DNA of 44,504 nt, taken from assembly GCA_022778905.1 (NCBI GenBank), contig JALFRV010000064.1:1-44504 (forward strand), written 5' to 3'. Origin of the DNA: Prevotella sp. (GTDB lineage Bacteria > Bacteroidota > Bacteroidia > Bacteroidales > Bacteroidaceae). A program made the position numbers and the translations under genes. The number at the start of each line of letters is the position of its first letter. Within the stretch, counting starts at the first letter, position 1. Of the stretch, positions 24,654-32,112 are shown one piece after another. The notes under the pieces are model-generated. The model was not told the origin of the DNA. It saw only the letters and a program-made list of their open reading frames with translations, and ran no database searches.

Positions 24654-25334
24654 ATGACGGAGAATGAATTACTGTTGAAGCCTGTTGCACGGTTCCACTC
24701 ACCGTTTCCAACGAAGTTCGGCATCCCGAAGCAGAGCGGATTGGTAGAGGAACTGGCGGGAGAGATCGTGTTTGAACCGGCGTTTCGCAACAAGGATGCG
24801 CTGCGGGGCATGGAAGCGTTCGACTATCTGTGGCTCATCTGGGGCTTCTCCGCCAATCCCCATGCGGCGGCGAGCCCTGTTGTCCGCCCGCCATTGTTAG
24901 GCGGCAACAAGCGCGTAGGGGTGTTCGCGAGCCGCTCGCCGTTTCGTCCCAACCCGATCGGGCTGTCTTCCGTCCGTCTTGATTCGATCGAATGGGACAC
25001 GCCCCGAGGTCCTGTGATCCACGTTCTCGGCGGCGATCTGATGGACGGGACGCCGATCTATGACATCAAGCCCTATATTGTCTATGCCGACTGTCATCCC
25101 GGCGTGAGGAGCGGATTCACGGATCAGGTGCGGATGAAACGCCTTGACGTGGTGATACCTGACCGGATCGCAAGCGGCTTCAGCCAGCAGCAGCTGCAGG
25201 TGCTGCGTCATTCGTTGGCCTTAGATCCGCGCCCTCATTATCAGAATGACCCCCAAAAGGTCTACGGGATGCCTTTTGAGGGTCGTGAAATTCATTTCAG
25301 AGTGGAAGGCGACAGGCTCATTGTAGAAGACTGA
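24654..25334 (+). CDS. trmO: tRNA (N6-threonylcarbamoyladenosine37-N6)-methyltransferase TrmO
   Basis: 226 residues (MTENELLLKPVARFHSPFPTKFGIPKQSGLVEEL), close to the 235 of the E. coli enzyme (formerly YaeB/TsaA). TrmO adds a methyl group from S-adenosylmethionine to t6A37 in certain threonine tRNAs. Conserved stretches run the whole length: GMEAFDYLWLIWGFSAN, RPPLLGGNKRVGVFASRSPF, RPNPIGLSSVRLDSI, DLMDGTPIYDIKPYI, YADCHP and the C-terminal YQNDPQKVYGMPFEGREIHF. An upstream ATG at 24633 is possible. It converges with the Fe-S aldo-keto reductase, with only 17 bp between the stops. Confidence 0.95.
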   Translation: MTENELLLKPVARFHSPFPTKFGIPKQSGLVEELAGEIVFEPAFRNKDALRGMEAFDYLWLIWGFSANPHAAASPVVRPPLLGGNKRVGVFASRSPFRPNPIGLSSVRLDSIEWDTPRGPVIHVLGGDLMDGTPIYDIKPYIVYADCHPGVRSGFTDQVRMKRLDVVIPDRIASGFSQQQLQVLRHSLALDPRPHYQNDPQKVYGMPFEGREIHFRVEGDRLIVED

Positions 25335-25351
25335 ACCTGCCCGGCGGGCCG

Positions 25352-26791
25352 TCAAGTCGTCTGATCCGACAGGCTCGTCACCTTATCCTGTTTCAGCTCC
25401 TCCACATATTCGGCGATGCGATGCATCTCACGCGGAATCCGGATTTTCTGCGGGCACATGGGCTCGCAGGCGCCGCAGCCGATGCAATGGTCTGCCTGCC
25501 GCAGCTTCGGAACGGAGCGGTCGTAACCCACGAGGAACACTTTGCGCATTCGGGCGTAGGCAGGATCCTGCGTGCGATGTGGCACGTTGCTCTCGTTGAG
25601 ACATTTATTGTAATGGGCAAACACGCCCGGAATGTCAACGCCATAGGGACAGGGCATGCAGTATTTGCAGTCGGTGCAGGGGATGGTCTTATAGTCCACG
25701 ATCTGCTTGGCGATCTTCTCCTCGAGATAGATCGACTCTTCCTTGGTGAGAGGAGCGAGCGGACAGAGCGACAGGAGGTTGTCCTTCAGGTGCTCCATGT
25801 AGGTCATGCCGCTCAGTAAGGTCAGCACATTGGGCATCGTGGCGGCATAGCGGAAGGCCCAGGAGGCCACGCTGCGCTCGGGTTCCCGCTGCTTCAGCTG
25901 GTCGACAATCTCGTTGGGCATGTTTGCCAAGCGTCCTCCCAACAGCGGTTCCATGACTACTGCGGGTATCTTCCGTTTGGTCAGTTCGTTGTAGAGATAT
26001 TCGGCGTCGGTGTTGCGCTTGTTGATTTCATTGGCCCAATGCCAGTCGAGATAGTTGAGTTCGATCTGTACGAAGTCCCAGTGTGCCTCTCCCCGGTCAT
26101 GCATCTGCAGCGCATGGTCGAACACCTTTACGTCTCCATGATAGGAGAATCCAAGGTTCCGGATCACGCCCTGCTTCCTCTTCTGCTTGAGGAAATCGAG
26201 AATGCCGTTGTCTATGAAGCGTGCCCGGAAGAGGTCCATGGCCTCGGGGAATTCGTCATTGGTGCCTCCGATGCTGTGAAGGAGGTAATAATCGATGTAG
26301 TCAGTCTGCAGTTCGCGTAGCGAGTTGTTGAACATCCCGATCGAATCTTCCCTCGAATAGGCACGCATGTTTGACATCTTCGTGGCGATGAAGTAATTCT
26401 TTCGGGGATGACGGTGCAGAGCCACGCCCGTATGATACTCACTCTTGCCCTGCGTGTAGACGGGTGCAGTGTCGAAATAGTTGACGCCATGGGCCAGCGC
26501 ATAGTCCACCTGGCGGTTCACCATTGCCTGATCCACCTCCTCGTCACCAGCCTGCCGGTCGCCGAGGGTCTGCCCTTTGGTCGGCAGTCGCATCATCCCA
26601 TAGCCGAGGATTGACACGCGATCGTTGGTGTTGTGGTTCACTCTGTAGGTCATTTTCCCTACAGGCGGCTCCTGCAGAGACTTGGTGGTCTTTCCCTCCT
26701 GCCTGCATCCGACGATGGTGGAGGCACCTGTTGCCACAGCTCCGGCACCGAAGAGTTTGAGGAAGGAGCGTCTCGTTATTTTCTTGGTCAT
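25352..26791 (-). CDS. Tat-exported aldo/keto reductase with two C-terminal [4Fe-4S] clusters
   Basis: 479 residues. The N-terminus MTKKITRRSFLKLFGAGAVATGASTIVGC has the twin-arginine motif TRRSFLK and a Cys in a lipobox-like setting (IVGC), so it is probably a Tat-exported periplasmic lipoprotein. The aldo-keto reductase barrel (about 45-340) keeps the expected tetrad: Asp and Tyr in YFDTAPVYTQGKSEYHTG, Lys in FIATKM, His in YLLHSI. The C-terminus has ferredoxin motifs CTDCKYCMPCPYGVDIP and CIGCGACEPMCPQKIRIP. Similar Fe-S aldo-keto reductases are common in anaerobes; substrates are mostly unknown. It is the last gene of the tat/ferredoxin cluster, 18 bp after the polyferredoxin stop, which probably supplies electrons. 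Confidence 0.9.
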   Translation of the reverse strand: MTKKITRRSFLKLFGAGAVATGASTIVGCRQEGKTTKSLQEPPVGKMTYRVNHNTNDRVSILGYGMMRLPTKGQTLGDRQAGDEEVDQAMVNRQVDYALAHGVNYFDTAPVYTQGKSEYHTGVALHRHPRKNYFIATKMSNMRAYSREDSIGMFNNSLRELQTDYIDYYLLHSIGGTNDEFPEAMDLFRARFIDNGILDFLKQKRKQGVIRNLGFSYHGDVKVFDHALQMHDRGEAHWDFVQIELNYLDWHWANEINKRNTDAEYLYNELTKRKIPAVVMEPLLGGRLANMPNEIVDQLKQREPERSVASWAFRYAATMPNVLTLLSGMTYMEHLKDNLLSLCPLAPLTKEESIYLEEKIAKQIVDYKTIPCTDCKYCMPCPYGVDIPGVFAHYNKCLNESNVPHRTQDPAYARMRKVFLVGYDRSVPKLRQADHCIGCGACEPMCPQKIRIPREMHRIAEYVEELKQDKVTSLSDQTT

Positions 26792-26809
26792 CTTCTTTCT
26801 GTGTTTGAG

Positions 26810-28366
26810 TTAGTTGGTTTGATGGATCTCATGGCCCTCTACGTAGATGGCGGCGAATGGCCTTGACGGGCATAGATACTCGCAGGCGCCGCAGCCGATG
26901 CAGCGTGAGGCATTGACAGAAGGCACGGATACGATGCTCTCCCCTACCGTCAAGTCGACCATATCGATGGCTCCCACGGGGCAGTGACGGGCACAGTTGT
27001 CGCACTCGACGCCATCTGTGATGACGACGCAGTTGGCCTTTGCCCAAACGGCATGGCCGATCTGGGTCGACGACTTGGTAGCTTTGTCGATGCGACGGAT
27101 GGCCCCTGTCGGGCAGACTTCTGAACAGCGCGTGCACTCCGGACGGCAGAAACCGCGCTCATAGCTCATCAGCGGCTGCATGAGCTTCATCGGATCGGTC
27201 GACGGGCGCAGCACGCCGTTCGGGCAAGCAGCCACACACAGCTGGCAGCCTGTGCAATGCCGGGCCATGTTATGCGCACTGAACGAACCCGGAGGTGTGA
27301 TCGGCGTGGCCCGCTCAGGAATCACCTTGTCCTCGATGACGGCCAATCCGCCGTCCACTTTCTTATCCTTTTGCGCCCGTACAGCGGCTGTTGTGGCCAG
27401 CGCCGCAGCCAAGAGGAACGAGCGGCGGGACTCATCAGCCGGGGTGGAAGACAGCTTTGATTCAGCCGCAGGTTGACGCTGGTCTGACGAGACAACCGCT
27501 TTGGATTCGCCAGAGACTTTCTGTTCACGCAGGGCACGCCGCTTTTCCTGCGACGGATGACCGTAATGGAGCGCCCCGAATCCGCATACCGGGAGGCAGT
27601 CGCCACAGGTGACACAGCGCGAATAGTCCACGCTCATGGTCTTATAGTCGATACATGCGGCCTTGCATTGGTGCGTGCACTTGGAGCAGCTGCGGCATTT
27701 GTCCGGGTCGAAGTAAACCTTCAGCCACGAGAAACGCGCCATGAGGCCGAGCAAGGTGCCCACCGGGCAGACGGTATTGCAATAGGTCCGGCCGTTCCGC
27801 CATGCCAGGACGAAGAGCAGGACGAGCGTTCCGGCGGCGATGAAGAATGTCGGCAGACTGCGCATCCATATATCGACGTGATAGAAAGTATAGCTGTCGA
27901 CGCGCTCTGCAGCTGCAGCCAGCAGGTTGTTGACTAAGAGATAGACCGGCGAGAGGAGATTGGCGGCGATGCGTCCGTACGAAGAACAAGGTGCCAGCAG
28001 TGCCACCACCGAGCCGAATCCTGCCACTAAAGCGATGACGAAGAGCACGAAGATGGGATAGCGAAGACCGTTTTTCGCCTTCGAGAAGGTGTAAGGCAAG
28101 CGCTTTCCACGCTTTCCGAACCACCCGATGACGTCCTGCAAGACACCCAGAGGGCAGATCACCGAACAATAGATGCGCCCGACGACGAGGGTAAGGATCA
28201 CCAATGCGGCCACCACTCCTACGTTCAGGGCGAGCAAGGCGGGTAATATCTGCACCTTGGCCATCCACCCTAACCAAGCGTGGAGTGTGCCCGAGAAGTC
28301 GAGGAAGAGCAGGGTGATGCCGATGAAGAAGACGGCCGCCAGTGAAATTCTGATTTTTCGCAGCAT
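26810..28366 (-). CDS. Fused NapH-like membrane / periplasmic polyferredoxin with internal Tat motif
   Basis: 518 residues in two halves. Residues 1-290 resemble NapH/NosR-type membrane ferredoxins. About five hydrophobic segments carry the CxxxCP motifs GRIYCSVICPLGVLQD and GRTYCNTVCPVGTLLG, then two soluble [4Fe-4S] motifs (CRSCSKCTHQCKAAC, CVTCGDCLPVCGFGAL). A polar linker (about 285-310) leads to DESRRSFLLAAALATTAAVRA, an internal twin-arginine signal (Arg314-Arg315). Four more [4Fe-4S] motifs follow, like NapG/DmsB: CTGCQLCVAACPNGVL, CTRCSEVCPTGAI, CDNCARHCPVGAI, CIGCGACEYLCP. It probably moves electrons from membrane quinol or cytoplasm to the periplasm, with the aldo-keto reductase as likely partner. 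The fusion at an internal Tat signal is unusual. Confidence 0.85.
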   Translation of the reverse strand: MLRKIRISLAAVFFIGITLLFLDFSGTLHAWLGWMAKVQILPALLALNVGVVAALVILTLVVGRIYCSVICPLGVLQDVIGWFGKRGKRLPYTFSKAKNGLRYPIFVLFVIALVAGFGSVVALLAPCSSYGRIAANLLSPVYLLVNNLLAAAAERVDSYTFYHVDIWMRSLPTFFIAAGTLVLLFVLAWRNGRTYCNTVCPVGTLLGLMARFSWLKVYFDPDKCRSCSKCTHQCKAACIDYKTMSVDYSRCVTCGDCLPVCGFGALHYGHPSQEKRRALREQKVSGESKAVVSSDQRQPAAESKLSSTPADESRRSFLLAAALATTAAVRAQKDKKVDGGLAVIEDKVIPERATPITPPGSFSAHNMARHCTGCQLCVAACPNGVLRPSTDPMKLMQPLMSYERGFCRPECTRCSEVCPTGAIRRIDKATKSSTQIGHAVWAKANCVVITDGVECDNCARHCPVGAIDMVDLTVGESIVSVPSVNASRCIGCGACEYLCPSRPFAAIYVEGHEIHQTN

Positions 28367-28401
28367 AGGTATTGATGTTTTGATATGGTTTGTTGTGATA
28401 G

Positions 28402-28498
28402 ATGATGAAGGGATATTATGATGATGGGATGACGGGATGAGAGGATGAGGGAGGAAGAAGGGAGATTATGATGAAGGGATATTATGATGATGGGATGA
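28402..28498. repeat. Exact 31-bp direct repeat in a low-complexity GAT-rich tract
   Basis: The 188-bp gap between tatC and the polyferredoxin gene is almost entirely purine-rich degenerate repeat (GATGATGGGATGA-like) from about 28399 to 28550. Within it a 31-bp segment occurs twice exactly, at 28402-28432 and 28468-28498, 66 bp apart. Such tracts can slip during replication, so the tract could vary in length between strains. It separates tatC from its downstream redox genes. Confidence 0.7.
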
Positions 28499-28554
28499 GG
28501 AGATGATGGGATGAGAGGGGGATGAGGGATGATGGGATAAAGGGATGAGAGGCA

Positions 28555-29370
28555 TCAGCCGTCCTGTTCCCGGATCTCTTTACCGGCCTCCGCACGCGTC
28601 AGTCTGACGACGAGGATGCTTGCCTCATAGAGGAGGCAGATCGGAACGGAGACGATGAGCATCGTGAAGGCATCCGAGGTGGGTGTGATGACGGCGGCAA
28701 CAATGAGGATCGCGACATAGGCGTGACGCCTGTAGCGCTTCATCCATGATGCCCTGAGCACCCCGAAGACGGCCAGCAGCCAACTGACGACAGGCAACTC
28801 GAACACGATGCCGAACACTAAGCTCATCATGAACAGCGTGTCCGTGTAGCTCTGAAGTGACAGCAGGTTGCGCACGGAGTCGCTCACCGAATAGGTTCCA
28901 AGAAACCTGACCGTCAGCGGAAAGATCAGGAAGTAGTTGACCAAGATCCCCACCACGAACATCAGATAGCCGCCCCCGACCACGCGCAGGGAGTATCTCC
29001 GCTCATCGGCATAGAGCGCCGGCGCGATGAAACGATAGAGCAGATAGAGCACATAGGGCGAAGCGGCGAGACAACCGAACCAGAATGCGGTCTTCAGATG
29101 GATCATAAACTGCTCCGTCAAGCCGATGTTGACCAACTGAATGCTGAAGGCGGTGTCGCCGAGCAGCCGGTATGTGATGAAGTCGGGATCCTTCGGGGCG
29201 AGGATGATGCCAAACAAGAGATCCTTGAAGCAGAATGCCGCGATGGCCGCTGCGATGATCACGGCCAGCATCTTGATGATGCTGCCGCGCAGGATGTCTA
29301 AATGTTCCCAGAACGTAAGCGCCTGCTCATCGCCGGTCTCTTCCTGTCTCGGCGGCTCAAGCCTGCTCAT
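28555..29370 (-). CDS. tatC: Sec-independent protein translocase TatC
   Basis: 271 residues, six membrane segments. TatC landmarks are [18 protein letters not shown] at the N-terminus (the SHLxELRxR region that binds twin-arginine signals), [24 protein letters not shown] in the middle, and [16 protein letters not shown] plus [35 protein letters not shown] at the end. It is the signal-peptide receptor of the Tat system in the inner membrane. The start overlaps the tatA stop by 14 nt, so the two are translationally coupled. Two probable Tat substrates lie just downstream. Confidence 0.95.
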   Translation of the reverse strand: MSRLEPPRQEETGDEQALTFWEHLDILRGSIIKMLAVIIAAAIAAFCFKDLLFGIILAPKDPDFITYRLLGDTAFSIQLVNIGLTEQFMIHLKTAFWFGCLAASPYVLYLLYRFIAPALYADERRYSLRVVGGGYLMFVVGILVNYFLIFPLTVRFLGTYSVSDSVRNLLSLQSYTDTLFMMSLVFGIVFELPVVSWLLAVFGVLRASWMKRYRRHAYVAILIVAAVITPTSDAFTMLIVSVPICLLYEASILVVRLTRAEAGKEIREQDG

Positions 29371-29542
29371 CGTGCTTGTCGTCCTTCCTGTCCTTCAGTT
29401 CCTCCTCCACGCTGTTCATGCCGTCCTTGAAGCTTTTCACGCCTTTTCCAAGCCCTTTCATCAGTTCGGGAATGCGCTTCGCGCCAAAGAAGAGCAGCAC
29501 GACAAACGCGACGAGGAGAATCTCCGGTAATCCAATATTCAT
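29357..29542 (-). CDS. tatA: Sec-independent protein translocase subunit TatA
   Basis: 61 residues ([42 protein letters not shown]). It has a short N-terminal membrane helix, the FGAKRIPEL hinge and an amphipathic helix, then a charged tail, as in TatA/E. No separate TatB is visible here, so this may be a minimal two-component TatAC system in which TatA also does TatB's work. It overlaps tatC by 14 nt. Confidence 0.93.
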   Translation of the reverse strand: MNIGLPEILLVAFVVLLFFGAKRIPELMKGLGKGVKSFKDGMNSVEEELKDRKDDKHDEQA

Positions 29543-29583
29543 GATATCTTTGTTTTTGAGGCCTTCGTTAGGTCGGCCGGTTA

Positions 29584-29976
29584 TTATCTGTCGATGTTGA
29601 CGATGGCCTGTTTCTTCGATCCGGATCCGATCTCTTCGGCCCAGTCAATAGTGTCGGGGCCGTGCTGCCAATCCAGTCTCCGGAGCGTATCCGCAGACTC
29701 TTTCCCGGCCATCACCTGCAGCTTGTCGATGATGCCGGCATAAGCATGGTCAAGAGTCATGTGATCCATTGAGGCCAGGATGCCGTCGTCTTTCAGCCAC
29801 ACCGGTTCCGGGCGGGCGACACAATCGGAGTCTGAACGCATGTCGTTGATCACATGGATGCCGATGATGCCGTTTTCATGTTCCGTAAATGTCTGATCTT
29901 CCCGTTCCGATTTTATCTTTCGGCGAGTGGTGCCGTTGCTGCAAAGATAATGATAAAATTTGAATACGTCATCCAT
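29584..29976 (-). pseudogene. C-terminal remnant of a DUF362 Fe-S protein
   Basis: 130 codons. The last 95 or so (IGIHVINDMRSDSDCV, then WLKDDGILASMDHMTLDHAYAGIIDKL and [23 protein letters not shown]) resemble the end of DUF362 proteins, where one normally sees a CDC motif, DIGILASTDPVALDQA and EEIGLGS. Key positions are altered (CDC to SDC, DIG to DDG, TDPVA to MDHMT). The N-terminal 250 or so residues are absent, and the first 35 codons have no similarity to the family. A -7 box (29942-29949) lies inside the frame, downstream of its only ATG, so the frame as drawn is unlikely to be translated from there. The gene is 5'-deleted and decaying, upstream of tatA. Confidence 0.65.
29942..29949 (-). 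promoter_or_regulatory. -7 box likely driving the tat cluster
   Basis: On the minus strand TATCTTTG matches TAnnTTTG. It lies within the 5' part of the DUF362 remnant, so the transcript would run through the remnant into tatA and tatC. No clear -33 TTG. Confidence 0.45.
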
Positions 29977-30098
29977 TGCGCCCTCAAAATTCGGCTTGTA
30001 TATTATTTTTTAACGCCGGCATCGGGTCTCCGCCGCCGTTAAGTATCAGCGGCGCCCCATCCGTATCTATTTTAAGGAGAATCCATATCTACAAGACG

Positions 30099-31943
30099 AT
30101 GAAAACAAAAGATTCACACACATGGCCCCGTTGCCTGCTCGGGATAGCCTTCGCGGCTGCTTTGCCCACGGCCGCCTATGCCCGCGAGGGGGCTGTCGTA
30201 CCGCTCAGTCAGGTCCGCCTGCTTCCTTCCCGCTTTCAAGACAATTTCAAGCGCGACTCGGCATGGATGATGTCCATTCCCGTGCATTCCCTGCTCCACA
30301 GCTTCCGCACCGCCTCCGGCTGCTTCTCAGCGCGTGAAGGCGGCTACATGACCATGCACCAGTTGGGCGGATGGGAGTCGTTGGACTGCGACCTTCGCGG
30401 CCACACCACCGGTCATCTGCTCTCTGCGCTTGCCACGCTCTATGCGCAGACGGGTTCGACACGGGTGAAGGCGAAAGCCGACAGCATCGTGACCGGATTG
30501 GCGGAAGTGCAGAACGCCTTCGACCGAAACGGCTACCTGAGCGCCTTCCCCGAAGGTCTCATCGACCGGAACATCCGCGGTGAGAGCGTCTGGGCACCCT
30601 GGTACACCCTCCACAAGATCCTGCAGGGCCTTTTGGACCAATACCGTCTCTGCCACAGCGACGCGGCCCTAACCGTCGCCAAGCGCATGGGGCTGTGGGC
30701 ATACGATAAGGTCAGTCCGATCGATGAGGCCACGCGGCGGCGCATGATCCGCAATGAGTTCGGCGGATACAATGAAACCATGTACACGCTTTATGCCATC
30801 ACGCGCGACGAGCGTTACCTGAAAGTGGCCCGATTCTTCTATCATGACGAAAAGATAGATCCCCTGAAGGCCGGCCGAAGCGATCTCGGCACCAACCATG
30901 CCAATACGTTCATCCCCAAGCTGCTGGGTGAGGCGCGACGCTATGAGCTGTTCCATGACCCCGAGAGCCGACAGGCCTCGGAACTGCTCTTCAACACGCT
31001 GGCCTACGGGCATGCCTTCGTCACGGGCGAGGTGTCAGACAAGGAGCACCTCTTCGATCCGCAGGAGCAGAGCCGTCACCTGACGGGTTACGATGGCGAA
31101 AACTGCTGCACGTTCAACCTGCTGAAGCTTGCGGAACACGTATATGGATGGAACATCGGCTCCGAACGGACGCGCGAGGCCGTCACTGCCTACTATGAGC
31201 GGGCACTCTACAATCACATCCTCGGGCAGCAGGACCCGCAATCGTCGATGGTCTGCTATTTCACGCCGCTCCAGACGGGTGCCTACCGGCTCTATTCGAC
31301 CCGTGACAGCAGCTTCTGGTGCTGTGTGGGAAGCGGTTTCGAGAGTCATGTGCGCTACGCGTCGTTCATCTACGGCCGCGCCGACGACCAGCTCTACATC
31401 AACCTGTTGATCCCTTCACAGCTCGAATGGGACGGCACCCAGCTGACGCAGACGACCGATTTCCCCGCCTCGGGACATGTCGTCTACCGCCTTTCGGGCC
31501 GCTCCAAGACCTTCACGCTACATCTCCGCCGCCCGGCATGGGCCACTTCGGTGCGTGTGAGGGTGAACGGCCGCAGCGCCCCGACGGTGATCCGCCGACA
31601 ATGGCAGGACGGTGACACGGTCGAAGTGGACTATGGCATGGCACTCAGAACGGAAGCCACGAAGGACGATCCTTCGCGGATGGCCCTGCTCTACGGGCCC
31701 ATCGTGCTCGCGGGACGCCTCGGAAGCGTGCCCCACCCGTTCAGCGACCCCCGCCGCTACAATGACTATTACACGTTCGACTATCAGATCCCCAAGGGAC
31801 TCGAGCAGCAGACCGTCATCCGGGGAGCGAAGGATGTCAGACAGACAGGCCCACTGCGCTTCCGCACGAAAGGCGGCATCGAACTGCTGCCTTTCTATGA
31901 TGTCCATCACGAACGCTACGTCATCTACTGGAAGCAGCCATAG
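30099..31943 (+). CDS. GH127-family beta-L-arabinofuranosidase, secreted
   Basis: 614 residues from ATG 30099 (MKTKDSHTWPRCLLGIAFAAALPTAAYARE, a signal peptide), with AAGGAGAA about 18 nt upstream. The (alpha/alpha)6 barrel family GH127 (formerly DUF1680) is recognised by MTMHQLGGWESLDCDLRGHTTGHLLSALA, APWYTLHKILQGLLDQY, EFGGYNETMYTLYAIT, GTNHANTFIPKLLG, and the zinc/nucleophile residues Glu334 and Cys336/337 in GENCCTFN and Cys408-Cys409 in FWCCVGSG, which correspond to the Cys417-Cys418 region of HypBA1. It removes terminal beta-L-arabinofuranose, as found on plant arabinan side chains and extensin. It stands alone; a weak TTG-N20-TATATTAT promoter lies at 29976-30006. Confidence 0.9.
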   Translation: MKTKDSHTWPRCLLGIAFAAALPTAAYAREGAVVPLSQVRLLPSRFQDNFKRDSAWMMSIPVHSLLHSFRTASGCFSAREGGYMTMHQLGGWESLDCDLRGHTTGHLLSALATLYAQTGSTRVKAKADSIVTGLAEVQNAFDRNGYLSAFPEGLIDRNIRGESVWAPWYTLHKILQGLLDQYRLCHSDAALTVAKRMGLWAYDKVSPIDEATRRRMIRNEFGGYNETMYTLYAITRDERYLKVARFFYHDEKIDPLKAGRSDLGTNHANTFIPKLLGEARRYELFHDPESRQASELLFNTLAYGHAFVTGEVSDKEHLFDPQEQSRHLTGYDGENCCTFNLLKLAEHVYGWNIGSERTREAVTAYYERALYNHILGQQDPQSSMVCYFTPLQTGAYRLYSTRDSSFWCCVGSGFESHVRYASFIYGRADDQLYINLLIPSQLEWDGTQLTQTTDFPASGHVVYRLSGRSKTFTLHLRRPAWATSVRVRVNGRSAPTVIRRQWQDGDTVEVDYGMALRTEATKDDPSRMALLYGPIVLAGRLGSVPHPFSDPRRYNDYYTFDYQIPKGLEQQTVIRGAKDVRQTGPLRFRTKGGIELLPFYDVHHERYVIYWKQP

Positions 31944-31996
31944 CCGCTGCCACTCCAACCGTCAGACACGCGATCCATCCCTATCATGAGCGGATG

Positions 31997-32035
31997 GAAA
32001 AAGAGACAGCCGCACCTTCCCGGAGCGGCTGTTCT
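31997..32035. terminator. Terminator hairpin between convergent GH127 and CBM96 genes
   Basis: ACAGCCGC (32006-32013) pairs with GCGGCTGT (32025-32032), extended by GAG/CTC with a bulge. On the minus strand it is followed by CTCTTTTTCC, a good T-tract, so it ends the 32113-33567 gene. On the plus strand it may also stop GH127 transcripts. Confidence 0.7.
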
Positions 32036-32112
32036 CATTTGAATTTACCTTAAAAAAGCATTTCTTCCGGAGCTTTCCGGCCCGCCATCGGCGGTCAGTG
32101 GCTCCGCAAGAA

